DNA of 64,000 bases from Labilithrix sp. (lineage in GTDB: Bacteria > Myxococcota_A > Polyangia > Polyangiales > Polyangiaceae), in the NCBI GenBank assembly GCA_019637175.1, contig JAHBWD010000024.1:52909-116908 (forward strand), read 5' to 3'. Below the pieces are notes generated by a model. It saw nothing but the letters and a program-made list of their open reading frames with translations, made no database searches and was not told the DNA's origin. The translations under genes were made by a program, and so were the position numbers. Shown here one piece after another: positions 25,547 to 34,170 of this stretch; within the stretch, counting starts at the first letter, position 1; every line of letters starts with the position of its first letter.

Positions 25547-28182
25547 CGGCGGCGGCGCGCGGCGACGGCGATCGCGACACCCGCGACGAGCCATCCCTCG
25601 AGCGCGCCGGACGAGCCGGGCGCGCTCGCGCAGGCGCTGCCCTTCGCGTGGCTCGCGTACGCCGCGTTCCATCGATCGGTCGCGATCGCGAGGACGCGCG
25701 GAGCGACGATGGGCTCGCCGTCGAACGTCGCGCTGAACGTCGCGCGCGAACCGCCGCGGCCGGGAGGAGGCGTCCATACGTAGACCCACACACCGGGACC
25801 GCGCCGCTGGATCTCCGGCTGCACCTCGAGGGACTCGCCGTCGATCGACACCCGCGCGGCGAGGCGATCGCGATCGAAGAAGTCGGCGCGATGGAGCGCG
25901 TCTTCGGTGCGAAGCTCGACGATCGCGGTCATCGGCGTCGATCCGTCGGCGGGGACGTAGTCGGAGCTCAACGTGAGCCAGCTCTGATCGCGGCTCGGGA
26001 GCTGAAGGATCGGATTCTTCATCTGCTCGAGCGCGTCGAGCGTGCCGAGCGCGTCGACCTCGCCCGGGCCGGCCTGATCGTCGAAGGGCGCGGGCCCGCG
26101 GAAGCGATGCGCGCCCGCCTGGAGGAGCGCGACGACCTTGTCTTGCGTGAGCGTGGGATCCTTCTGGAAGAGGAGCGCGACCACGCCCGAGACCACCGGC
26201 GTCGACATCGACGTGCCGTTGGCGATGCCGTGCATGTCGTCGATCTGGAGGCAGCGCGAGTCGGGCTTGCCCGAGCGCGTGAGCGGGCAGCTCGGATTCG
26301 TGAAGACGCTGCCCTCCGAGCCTGGCTGCGCCGTGCGGCTCATCGCGGAGATGACGAGCGCGCCCGGCGCGGCGATCTCGGGCTTGGGGACGCCCGTCGC
26401 CGTCGGCCCCGCGCTCGAGAACCAGCAGACCTCGCCCTCGATGAGATCGCGGAACGGCGAAGGCGCGTCGAGATCGCGCGAGCGCGGCGCGGGGAACGCG
26501 CCCGTCGGGTCGAGGATGGGAACGCGCAGCGCGACCTCGGCGCCGGCGATGCTCGTCCATCGCGGGCGATTCACCGTGCAACCCACGGCGATGATCGACG
26601 GATGGGTCGCAGGGAGGTTCACCGTTCCCTCGCGCACGCCGTTCGTGAAGACCGCCTGGCGGCTCCTGCCGAGCGCGGCGTCGCCGAGCCCCTGGAGGTA
26701 CAGCTCCGCCATGCCGCTCCCTTCGAGCGTCACCGCGTAGGTGCCGGCGGGCCACGCGCCCGTCCAGACGACGACGCCGCCGCGCGAGTCTTGGGGGATC
26801 GGGCTCCCCTCGAGGCCCGAGCCGTAGATGACGCCGGCGTTGTACTCGTCGGTGTTCTTGCCTGCCTGCCGGCCTTCGGCGACGGGCGCGATCCACGGAC
26901 CGTCGGGGCCGTCGAGCCCGATCTTGAGGCTCGCTCCCGCGCGGAGCGTGATCCAGATCTGGACCGATCCCGACGTGGCGCCGCCCGTGCGGATCGGGAC
27001 GCGCGTCGTGGCGCCTTCGGTCACGCGCACGCTCTGATGAATCGGCATCTCGACGATCGAGCCCGAGTTGCCCGCCGCCGCGAGCAGCGCGCGGCCGGGA
27101 TGCTCGGGGCCGACGTGGCTCGCGATGACCTTCTCCCAGAGGAACGATCCGTCGTGGGGGCCGAAGTCGGCGCCGAGCGAGAGGTTGGCCACCATCGGGC
27201 GCTTCTCGAAGTCGGCGCGGTCGAAGAGGAACTGCACGCAGCGCACGAGATCGTCGTTCTCGATGGCCTCGCCCCTGCCGCGGGTGAAGCGGCAGAACAC
27301 GATGTCGGCCGACGGCGCGATCCCGGCGTACTTGCCGCTCGAACCGCGCGCCGCGGCGATGCCGGTGACGTGCGTGCCGTGCCCGATCTCGTCGGAGGGC
27401 GCGCACTTCTTGCCGGTCTTCTCGTCGCACGTCTTCGCGCGGATGCGCGCGAGCAGCGTGTCGATCATGCGCTTCGACAGCACGGCGCCTTGCCCGACGC
27501 TCTCGGTCTGGGGATCGATGATGCCGAACTTCTTCTCCAGATCGGCAAACTCGTCGAGCGGCTGAAGCGAGAGATCGAGCATCCATTGGACACGCGTCGT
27601 CCCGTCGGCGTTGAGCATCTCCGGGTTCGTGACGTCGAGACCGGTGTCGGCGACGCCCACGAGCACGCCGGCGCCGTCGGCCGAGCGCTCGCGCCGCGCG
27701 AAGTCGGCGAGCACCCACTGCCCTGCGCGATCGAGGGTCGTGTGGAGCGGCGGCGCGACCTCGAGGTGAAGCTCCGGGTGCGCGAAGCCGAAGGCCTCGA
27801 TCTTCGCCGGCGGCGCGCGCAGGCGCCCGATGCCGGGGATCACCGGATCGAGCCCGTAGTCTTCGGCGCGCTTACCCTTCGGCAGCGCGACGAGCGCGCC
27901 GACGAGGCCGGTGGCGGGCGCGAGCGTGGGCCCCGCGTGCTTGCCCAGCATGTGGACGAAGTCGACGCCGTTCGCGCGCCCGGTGACGCGCGCGGGCTCG
28001 AGCGCCGCGGCCGCGGGGCGCCCCGTCGCGTTACCCGGAATGGGCGCCGCGGAAGGCTCCGCGCTCGAGCTCGCATCGGTCGCGAGGGTCGCGAGGATCG
28101 CGCACGCGGTCAGCGCGCCGGCTCTCGTCCATTTTGCGCTCGAGGGGCGGCCCATCGGGGAACGAACGATCTTACACGTCAC
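25477..28182 (-). CDS. Subtilisin-like serine protease (S8) with a MYXO-CTERM-like tail
   Basis: The catalytic triad is visible: Asp in GVADTGLDVTNPE (near 178), His in GHGTHVTGIAA (near 272) and Ser in GTSMSTPVVSGVVAL (near 668). A long insertion sits between His and Ser. The start is given as the GTG at 28182, which overlaps the stop of the upstream lipoprotein gene; an ATG at 28155 would give a more compact signal peptide (KWTRAGALTACAILATLATD). The C-terminus has Cys, then a hydrophobic helix (GWLVAGVAIAVAA) and RRRRHS, as in MYXO-CTERM sorting signals, followed by about 20 extra residues. Probably a surface-anchored or secreted protease. Confidence 0.92.
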   Translation of the reverse strand: MTCKIVRSPMGRPSSAKWTRAGALTACAILATLATDASSSAEPSAAPIPGNATGRPAAAALEPARVTGRANGVDFVHMLGKHAGPTLAPATGLVGALVALPKGKRAEDYGLDPVIPGIGRLRAPPAKIEAFGFAHPELHLEVAPPLHTTLDRAGQWVLADFARRERSADGAGVLVGVADTGLDVTNPEMLNADGTTRVQWMLDLSLQPLDEFADLEKKFGIIDPQTESVGQGAVLSKRMIDTLLARIRAKTCDEKTGKKCAPSDEIGHGTHVTGIAAARGSSGKYAGIAPSADIVFCRFTRGRGEAIENDDLVRCVQFLFDRADFEKRPMVANLSLGADFGPHDGSFLWEKVIASHVGPEHPGRALLAAAGNSGSIVEMPIHQSVRVTEGATTRVPIRTGGATSGSVQIWITLRAGASLKIGLDGPDGPWIAPVAEGRQAGKNTDEYNAGVIYGSGLEGSPIPQDSRGGVVVWTGAWPAGTYAVTLEGSGMAELYLQGLGDAALGRSRQAVFTNGVREGTVNLPATHPSIIAVGCTVNRPRWTSIAGAEVALRVPILDPTGAFPAPRSRDLDAPSPFRDLIEGEVCWFSSAGPTATGVPKPEIAAPGALVISAMSRTAQPGSEGSVFTNPSCPLTRSGKPDSRCLQIDDMHGIANGTSMSTPVVSGVVALLFQKDPTLTQDKVVALLQAGAHRFRGPAPFDDQAGPGEVDALGTLDALEQMKNPILQLPSRDQSWLTLSSDYVPADGSTPMTAIVELRTEDALHRADFFDRDRLAARVSIDGESLEVQPEIQRRGPGVWVYVWTPPPGRGGSRATFSATFDGEPIVAPRVLAIATDRWNAAYASHAKGSACASAPGSSGALEGWLVAGVAIAVAARRRRHSAASVRSQPCGSQTSSSGSKR

Positions 28183-28559
28183 GGGTCGATTGCGCCCTCG
28201 ACCTCTTCACCCTCTCCTACGGGCAGGGTCCGGGCGCGGATCCGGCCGGGAGCCACGGCCTCGTTCCAGTCGTCGGTGTACCCCTCGTAGTGGACGAGCC
28301 AGAGATCGGCCCGGCGCTCGAGGAGGACGGCGGCATACCAGAAGCCGTTCCACTCGACGTCGACGCGCTCGCCGGGGGAGCGGCGGTCGGCCACAGCCGA
28401 CGGGATCGAGGCGGCCTCGGCGGCCGTGAGCGTCGCCAAAGGAGGCCCGGGCGGCACCGCCGTCACGGGGACCTCGACGGTGGGCGCCGACACCTGAGGG
28501 GCCGTCCTCACGCACGCGGCCGAGCTGGCCGCCAGGAGCACGAGCAGGAGGCGCTGCAC
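28179..28559 (-). CDS. Small lipoprotein with a Tudor-knot/chromo-barrel-like domain
   Basis: The GTG at 28559 follows GGAGAAAGACC and gives a short signal peptide with lipobox SSAAC; a TTG at 28583 is an alternative. After a Pro/Val-rich linker, residues about 65-115 read GERVDVEWNGFWYAAVLLER then VHYEGYTDDWNEAVAPGRIR. This matches the Tudor-knot pattern (V.W.G.WY.A.V ... VHY.G....W.E.V...RIR), known from eukaryotic chromo-barrel proteins and also from secreted bacterial proteins. The gene's stop overlaps the start of the subtilase gene, so the two are likely made together. Its ligand is unknown. Confidence 0.8.
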   Translation of the reverse strand: MQRLLLVLLAASSAACVRTAPQVSAPTVEVPVTAVPPGPPLATLTAAEAASIPSAVADRRSPGERVDVEWNGFWYAAVLLERRADLWLVHYEGYTDDWNEAVAPGRIRARTLPVGEGEEVEGAIDP

Positions 28560-28614
28560 GGTCTTTCTCCAAGTCTGGCGCAACGCTCCGTGGTGCGCCA
28601 GCTCGGCCGTGTTT

Positions 28615-30180
28615 TCAGACGGGGGGGACGAGGTGCTTCTTGCGCGGCCGCGCTTCGACCTTGGCCTCGAGACGCGCGAAGCGCGTGACGAGCTCGGCCC
28701 GCAAGCGATCGCCGGGAATGACCGCGTCGATCACGAGCTCGCTCGCGAGCTTCATCAGATCGATGTCGGCGCGATACTCGTCGCGCAGCTTCGCGACGTA
28801 GGCGTCGCGCTCGGCGCCCGCGGGCACCTCCTGGATCTTGTTGTAGTAGACGGCGTTGACCGCCGCCTGCGGGCCCATCACCGCGATCGACGCGGTGGGC
28901 AGCGCGATGCACGCGTCGGGCTCGAAGGCCGGGCCGCACATCGCGTAGAGGCCCGCGCCGTAGGCCTTCCGCACGACGACGCTGATCTTCGGCACCGTGG
29001 CTTCGCTCACCGCCGCGATCATCTTGGCGCCCGCGCGGATGATGCCCTGGCGCTCGACCTTCGTGCCGATCATGAAGCCGGGCACGTCGGCGAGGTAGAG
29101 GAGCGGCACGTTGAACGAGTCGCAGAGCCAGATGAAGCGCGCGGCCTTGTCGGCGGAGTCGACGAAGAGGACGCCGCCGAGCCACTTCGGCTGATTGGCG
29201 ACGATGCCGACGACGCGGCCCTCGATGCGCGCGAAGCCGGTCACGATCTCCTTGGCGAAGAGCGCCTTGATCTCACACCACGAGCCTTCGTCGATGATCT
29301 CGTGGATGACCGCCATCATGTCGAAGAACTTGTTCTCGTCGGCGGGGACGATCTGCTCGATCGTCTTGCCGCTCTTCTTCGGCGCGACGGGCTCCTTGCG
29401 CGGCGGCAGGCCGGCCTCGTTCGCCGGCAAATAGCCGATGTAGCGACGCGCCCAGGCGATCGCTTCTTCTTCGGTCTTCGCGAGCACGTCGCCGCAGCCC
29501 GAGACCGAGCAGTGCATCTTCGCGCCGCCCATCTCTTCGAGGGTGACCTTCTCGCCGATGACCATCTCGGCCATGCGCGGCGAGCCGAGGTACATGCTCG
29601 CGTTGCCGTCGACCATCACGACGACGTCGCAGAACGCGGGGATGTACGCGCCGCCGGCGGCGCTCGGCCCGAAGAGGAGGCACACCTGCGGGATCTGCCC
29701 CGAGAGCTGCACCTGGTTGTAGAAGATGCGCCCCGCGCCGCGGCGCCCCGGGAACATCTCGATCTGATCGGTGATGCGCGCGCCCGCCGAGTCGACGAGA
29801 TAGAAGAGCGGCGCGCGCAGATCCCGCGCCGTCTCCTGGATGCGCAGGATCTTCTCGACCGTGCGGCGGCCCCACGACCCGGCCTTCACCGTCGAGTCGT
29901 TGGCCATGATGCAGACGGTGCGCCCGTCGATCGTGGCGGTGCCGGTGACGACCCCGTCGGCCGGCAATTCGGCGTCGAGGTTGTTGGCGAGCGCCGCGTC
30001 TTCGAGGAACGAGCCCGCGTCGACCAGCTTGGCGATGCGGTCGCGGGCGAACAGCTTGCCCTGCTCGGCGTTCTTCTGGTGGTACTTCGGGGCTCCGCCC
30101 TTCTCGATGCGGCTCAGAGCTTCCTGCACTTTGGCGTCGGACGACACGCCGAATGCTTTACGGGGGAGCGCGCCCCGCAT
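28615..30180 (-). CDS. Acyl-CoA carboxylase, beta (carboxyltransferase) subunit
   Basis: The product of about 521 residues has the two crotonase-fold halves of biotin-dependent carboxyltransferases. The N-terminal half has VDSAGARITDQIEMFPGRRG and GPSAAGGAYIPAFCD; the C-terminal half has FVDSADKAARFIWLCD, DVPGFMIG and RKAYGAGLYAMCGP. These fit the propionyl-/methylcrotonyl-/acetyl-CoA carboxylase beta group; the acyl substrate cannot be read from the sequence. The ATG at 30180 overlaps the end of the kinase gene by 23 bases; a GTG at 30147 just past that stop is an alternative start. The biotin-carrying alpha subunit is not in the window. Confidence 0.93.
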   Translation of the reverse strand: MRGALPRKAFGVSSDAKVQEALSRIEKGGAPKYHQKNAEQGKLFARDRIAKLVDAGSFLEDAALANNLDAELPADGVVTGTATIDGRTVCIMANDSTVKAGSWGRRTVEKILRIQETARDLRAPLFYLVDSAGARITDQIEMFPGRRGAGRIFYNQVQLSGQIPQVCLLFGPSAAGGAYIPAFCDVVVMVDGNASMYLGSPRMAEMVIGEKVTLEEMGGAKMHCSVSGCGDVLAKTEEEAIAWARRYIGYLPANEAGLPPRKEPVAPKKSGKTIEQIVPADENKFFDMMAVIHEIIDEGSWCEIKALFAKEIVTGFARIEGRVVGIVANQPKWLGGVLFVDSADKAARFIWLCDSFNVPLLYLADVPGFMIGTKVERQGIIRAGAKMIAAVSEATVPKISVVVRKAYGAGLYAMCGPAFEPDACIALPTASIAVMGPQAAVNAVYYNKIQEVPAGAERDAYVAKLRDEYRADIDLMKLASELVIDAVIPGDRLRAELVTRFARLEAKVEARPRKKHLVPPV

Positions 30181-31456
30181 CAAGCGTAACGGTCACGGCG
30201 GTCGAAGGGCCCTGCACCGTCGCGCGCGGCTCCGCGGCCGGCGGCGCCGAGCCGGAGGCGAGGAAGCCCATCCACTCCGCCGCCGTCTTGGCGAAGACGA
30301 GCAGGCCGATCATGAGCACGAAGGCCGCGATCCCGAGGCCGACGAGCAGCCCGACGGGCCGGAGCCTTCGCGGCGGCGGCGACGCCCATCGTTCGGAGCT
30401 TCCGGGCCCGCCTCCCTCGGATCGCGGGACGAGCGGCGGCGTCAGGCCCGGCGCGGGCTCCGGAGCGCGCTTCGAGGGCGGCGCCTGGCTCGCCTCCGAC
30501 ACGCTGGCGACGTTCAGGGCGACGTTCACGCTCGGCTCTTCGCGTGCAGCCTGCATGCGATCGAGCGACTCGCGCGTGCGCTCCGAGGCGAGCGGCCGGA
30601 GCGCGAGCGCGAGCTGTTCGGCCGTCTGGAAGCGCTCGGTCACGTCTTTGGTGAGGCACTTGTTGATGATCGCCTCGAGCTCCGCGGGCGCGGTGGCGTA
30701 GTGCCGGAGCAGCGCCGGCTCCTTCGTGAGGACGGCGAGGCTCGCGTGGACGTTCGAATCGCCTTCGAAGGCGTGCTTGCCCGTCACGAGCTGAAAGAGC
30801 ACCGCGCCCACCGACCAGAGATCGGCGCGCTCGTCGACGTCCTTGGAGTTGCGCAGCTGCTCGGGCGCCATGTACCTCGGCGAGCCGAGGACGGTGAACG
30901 CGTTCGTCATCTCGTGAGGCCCGGCGCCCAGCAGCTTGGCGTCGAGGATCTTGGAGATGCCGAAGTCGACGACCTTGACGTGAGGCCCGCCGTCGTCGCG
31001 GTGGGTGAGGAAGAGGTTCGCCGGCTTGAGGTCACGATGCACGATGCCCGCGGCGTGCGCCTCGCCGAGCGCCTCGCATACTTGCAACATACAATCAACG
31101 GCCTCTTCGTAGGGGAGCGGCCCGTCTTCCTTGAGGATGCGCGCGAGATCGCGGCCCTCGAGGTACTCCATCACCATGTAGGGAGACTGATCTTCGAGGG
31201 TGCCCACGTCGAAGACGACGACGACGTGCTCGCTCGCGATCTGCCCGATCGCGCGCGCCTCGCGCTCGAAGCGGAGGAGGATCTCCTCGGAGGCGAGCGC
31301 GGTGCGGAGGAACTTGATCGCGACGGGGCGATCGAGCTGGAGGTGATGGGCGGCGACCACGATGCCGGTGCCGCCTTCGCCGACGAGGCGATCGAGGCGA
31401 TACTTCTTCGCGAGGACGTCGCCGACGTCGAGGGGGATTCCTCCGAGCGTCCCCAT
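30158..31456 (-). CDS. Membrane-anchored Ser/Thr protein kinase
   Basis: All kinase motifs are present: glycine loop GEGGTGIVV (near 26), AIKFL lysine (near 48), HRDLKPANLFL (near 140), DFG (VVDFGISKI, near 165) and APEQL. A juxtamembrane Pro/Ser/Arg-rich linker leads to one membrane helix (about 362-382, GLLVGLGIAAFVLMIGLLVF) and a short periplasmic tail, so the kinase domain is cytoplasmic. It sits between the enoyl-CoA hydratase (25 bases upstream) and the carboxylase beta gene (overlapping), suggesting co-expression with acyl-CoA metabolism; whether it regulates those enzymes is unknown. Confidence 0.95.
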   Translation of the reverse strand: MGTLGGIPLDVGDVLAKKYRLDRLVGEGGTGIVVAAHHLQLDRPVAIKFLRTALASEEILLRFEREARAIGQIASEHVVVVFDVGTLEDQSPYMVMEYLEGRDLARILKEDGPLPYEEAVDCMLQVCEALGEAHAAGIVHRDLKPANLFLTHRDDGGPHVKVVDFGISKILDAKLLGAGPHEMTNAFTVLGSPRYMAPEQLRNSKDVDERADLWSVGAVLFQLVTGKHAFEGDSNVHASLAVLTKEPALLRHYATAPAELEAIINKCLTKDVTERFQTAEQLALALRPLASERTRESLDRMQAAREEPSVNVALNVASVSEASQAPPSKRAPEPAPGLTPPLVPRSEGGGPGSSERWASPPPRRLRPVGLLVGLGIAAFVLMIGLLVFAKTAAEWMGFLASGSAPPAAEPRATVQGPSTAVTVTLDAGRAPP

Positions 31457-31481
31457 GGTGTTTCGAAGTGTACCAGGGACG

Positions 31482-32273
31482 CTACTTGCCGGTGAACACC
31501 GGCTTGCGCTTCTCGGCGAACGCCGCGAGGGCTTCGCGGCGATCGGCGCTGACGAGCACCTTGTCGTAGCTCACCTTCTCGAGCTCGAGGCCGACCTCGA
31601 GCGTCGTGTCGAACGAGCGATCGATCGCCTCGAGCGCCGCCGCTTGCGCGAGCGGGGCGCCGTTCGCGATCGGCTCGATCCACGCGACCGCGTCGTCGAC
31701 GACGCTCGTGCCCGCGGGCGTGACGCGGTTGACGAGACCCCAGGCGAGCGCCTCGGCGGCCGAGAGCCTGCGGCCGAGGAGGATCATCTCCTTGGCGCGC
31801 GCCTCGCCCACGATCCGCCCGAGGCGCTGCGTACCGCCCGCGCCGGGGATGATGCCGAGCGTCGTCTCGGGCAAGCCGATCTGCACGTGCGCCGCCGCGA
31901 CGCGCATGTCGCACACGAGCGCGAGCTCGAGGCCGCCGCCGAAGGCGACGCCGTTGAGCGCCGCGATCACGGGCTTGGGCGATCGATCGAGCGGACCGAG
32001 CTCCGAGCGATAGAGCTCCACCTGCACGCGAATGTCGTTCTCGCTCATCCCTTGGCGCTCTTTGAGATCGGCGCCGGCGCAGAACGCTTTGTCGCCGCGG
32101 CCGGTGATGACGATCGCGCGCACCGAAGGATTGCTCACCGCCTCGCGCGCGAGCTTGCCGAACGCGAAGAGCGTGGCCCGCGAGAGGCTGTTCATGCGCG
32201 CTTCGCGCTCGATCGTCCAGACGACGACGCTGCCGCGCTGCTCGACCTCGATGGGAAAGGACTCGTCCGCCAT
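31482..32273 (-). CDS. Enoyl-CoA hydratase/isomerase family protein
   Basis: The 263-residue product has the crotonase signature: AFCAGADLKER oxyanion-hole loop (near 62-72) and NGVAFGGGLELALVCDMRVA (near 105-124). The catalytic-glutamate region reads LPETTLGIIPGAGGTQRL, with Glu in PETTLG. It most resembles the methylglutaconyl-CoA/short-chain hydratase group (AUH, LiuC type), which would fit the nearby carboxylase subunit in leucine or fatty acid breakdown, but this substrate call is inference. Cytosolic. First recognisable metabolic gene of the leftward group that continues into the kinase. Confidence 0.92.
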   Translation of the reverse strand: MADESFPIEVEQRGSVVVWTIEREARMNSLSRATLFAFGKLAREAVSNPSVRAIVITGRGDKAFCAGADLKERQGMSENDIRVQVELYRSELGPLDRSPKPVIAALNGVAFGGGLELALVCDMRVAAAHVQIGLPETTLGIIPGAGGTQRLGRIVGEARAKEMILLGRRLSAAEALAWGLVNRVTPAGTSVVDDAVAWIEPIANGAPLAQAAALEAIDRSFDTTLEVGLELEKVSYDKVLVSADRREALAAFAEKRKPVFTGK

Positions 32274-32296
32274 GCGATGCCGTTAGCATCGCCCGG

Positions 32297-33208
32297 TCAG
32301 GGACTGAAGACCTCGTTCGCGTCGCGGAAGGTGAGCTTCGGCTTCGGCTTGGCCTTCTTCGCCTTCTTCGTCGCTTCGGGGACGTCCTTCTCCGGCTCGG
32401 GCTCGTCGACGGGCTCGGAGACCGTGACGACCGGAGGCGCCTGGACCGCGCTCGCCAGGTTGCCGGCGCCGGGGAGGCTCGTGAGGGCGGGCGGCGGAGG
32501 CGGGCCGACGATCTCCGTCGACGCGAGGCGCGCGCCGGCGGCCGGCTTGAGATCGTCGGTGAGCTCCGCGACGGTGAGGACCGCGAAGAGGAGCGCGAGC
32601 GACGCGCCGACGGCGGTGCCGGTGTGGATGCCCACGCGCTTCCAGTCGATCGACTGGACCCACGCCTGGAGCTCGTCACCCAGCGTGTCGAAGGGCTGCC
32701 GCAGCGCGACGAACGGATGCGGGCGCTCGCCTCGGATCTTCAGCCAGTCCTTGCACGCGATCGCGAACGCGAAGAGCGCGCCGCGCACGCGCCTGAGGTG
32801 CGAAGGCCCGCGCGACGCGGTGACGTCGAACGAGAGGCGCGACGCGCGATACGAGACCGGTGCGTCGAGATCGGCGAGCGTATAGACGCGGTAGGTGCAC
32901 GGCGCATCCGAAGGCAGCGCCGGCGGCGGACCGGGATCGCTCACGCGCACGCCCGAAGGAGGGGCCTCCTCGAGGAGATCGGCGTCGTCGAGCGCCTCTT
33001 CGATCTCCGCGGCGGGCTTCTCCTCGTTCTCCTTCTTCTCGTTGGAGACGTGCCACGGCGGAATGACCTCGCGCACGGTCTTCTCCGCGTTGCGGATCTC
33101 CCGCTCCGTGCTCGCGGCCGCCTGCATGACCGCGGCAGGCGGCGGCGGGATCGCGTTCATGGACGGACGCGCGCCAGCGCGCGCCGAAGGGCTCGCCGTT
33201 CGTCCCAT
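32297..33208 (-). CDS. Single-pass membrane protein of unknown function
   Basis: The start is uncertain: ATGs at 33208 and 33160 and a TTG at 33238 are all possible and none has a good ribosome-binding site. The product of about 303 residues has an acidic, Lys/Glu-rich N-terminal region and a basic amphipathic block that includes a tryptophan motif (FAFAIACKDWLKIRGERPHPF). One membrane helix follows near 200-220 (VGASLALLFAVLTVAEL), then a Pro/Val-rich periplasmic stretch and a Lys/Pro-rich tail (KKAKKAKPKPKLTF). No domain is recognised. Confidence 0.6.
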   Translation of the reverse strand: MGRTASPSARAGARPSMNAIPPPPAAVMQAAASTEREIRNAEKTVREVIPPWHVSNEKKENEEKPAAEIEEALDDADLLEEAPPSGVRVSDPGPPPALPSDAPCTYRVYTLADLDAPVSYRASRLSFDVTASRGPSHLRRVRGALFAFAIACKDWLKIRGERPHPFVALRQPFDTLGDELQAWVQSIDWKRVGIHTGTAVGASLALLFAVLTVAELTDDLKPAAGARLASTEIVGPPPPPALTSLPGAGNLASAVQAPPVVTVSEPVDEPEPEKDVPEATKKAKKAKPKPKLTFRDANEVFSP

Positions 33209-33303
33209 ACGACGAGCCACGAGCACGCGGCGCGCCAACGTTCACCCGGCGCGACACGCCTCGAGAGCGCAGTTTTTCAGCCGCACTGGTTCGCGTGCAT
33301 CCA

Positions 33304-33360
33304 GCGGCCTACATCGGGCTCGATGGACACGACCCGATCCAGTTGATGGATGTGGGCCGC
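33304..33360. other. Nested inverted repeat in an intergenic gap
   Basis: GCGGCCTACATC (33304-33315) pairs with GATGTGGGCCGC (33349-33360) at 11 of 12 positions, and ATCGGG (33313-33318) can pair with CCCGAT (33333-33338) as an alternative. The element lies 21 bases past the stop at 33382 of a leftward gene. No T-run follows on either strand, so it may be a structured 3' end rather than a simple terminator. The rest of 33209-33381 shows no gene. Confidence 0.5.
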
Positions 33361-33381
33361 AGCAACCGCGCACCAACCGCG

Positions 33382-34101
33382 TCAGAACGCCCCGCCGACG
33401 ATCAGCCCGCTGGCGCCGCCGAGCTGAGGCGCGACGTACACGGACGACCTCGCGCTCTCCTTGCTCTTCGCGGGGCCGTTCGTGGCGAGCCCGACGATCA
33501 GGAGCGTGAGGCCCGCGCTCTGCGCGAGGAAGCTCGCGGTGAGCGCCGCGACCTGTCCGCCGGACGGCTTGCCGACCGCGGCCACCACCGGCGGGCCGAA
33601 GAGCGGGATCCACACCACACCTTCCTCGCTGTTCCTGCACTTGATGTCCCCGCAGATCGCCGCCACCGTCACGCCGGTCGCGAACCACGCCGTGGCGAGG
33701 AGGCCTGTGCCGAGCCCGACGAGGAGCCAGTTGGGGCGCCGCTCGCCGTCGACGCGCGCCTCTTCGTCGCGTTCGTCGCGCGCCCCTTCGGCGCGGCCCT
33801 CCTCGTCTCGCTCTTCGGGCCTCGCGCGCGCCGCCGGGGACCGGCGCGAGGGCGTCGACGCGACGGGCGGCGGGGCCGGCGCGACTTCGGGCGGCGGGAC
33901 CGGCGCGCTCGCCGGCGGCGGCGCGGCCGGAGGCGGAAGCGCCGTCGCGGGAGGCGGCGACACGCACCGCCCTTTCTCGCAGATGCGGTCACCTTTGCAC
34001 TCCACGTCGTTCTTGCAGTCCGCGTGGGCGCGGGTCGCCGCGAGCAAGACGGCGAGCGAGGCGACGAAGACGACCGAGCGCTGCAATTGGCGGTTCACCA
34101 T
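33382..34101 (-). CDS. Secreted, membrane-associated protein with an N-terminal Cys-rich motif
   Basis: I prefer the ATG at 34101 (preceded by GGGACGTGTC); an ATG at 34113 is the alternative. The 239-residue product has a signal peptide cut after RAHA and a small disulfide-type motif CKNDVECKGDRICEKGRCV, typical of secreted myxobacterial proteins. A long Pro/Ala linker (about 55-95) and a highly charged Glu/Arg region follow. The C-terminal part has two hydrophobic helices (LLVGLGTGLLATAWFATGV and ASFLAQSAGLTLLIVGLA). It ends in a small beta segment. Function unknown. Confidence 0.7.
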   Translation of the reverse strand: MVNRQLQRSVVFVASLAVLLAATRAHADCKNDVECKGDRICEKGRCVSPPPATALPPPAAPPPASAPVPPPEVAPAPPPVASTPSRRSPAARARPEERDEEGRAEGARDERDEEARVDGERRPNWLLVGLGTGLLATAWFATGVTVAAICGDIKCRNSEEGVVWIPLFGPPVVAAVGKPSGGQVAALTASFLAQSAGLTLLIVGLATNGPAKSKESARSSVYVAPQLGGASGLIVGGAF

Positions 34102-34170
34102 GACACGTCCCATGTCAATCCGACTGGGGCAGGCGTGTCGATGGTCATTCGTTGCGCCGAGCGGTGCCGC

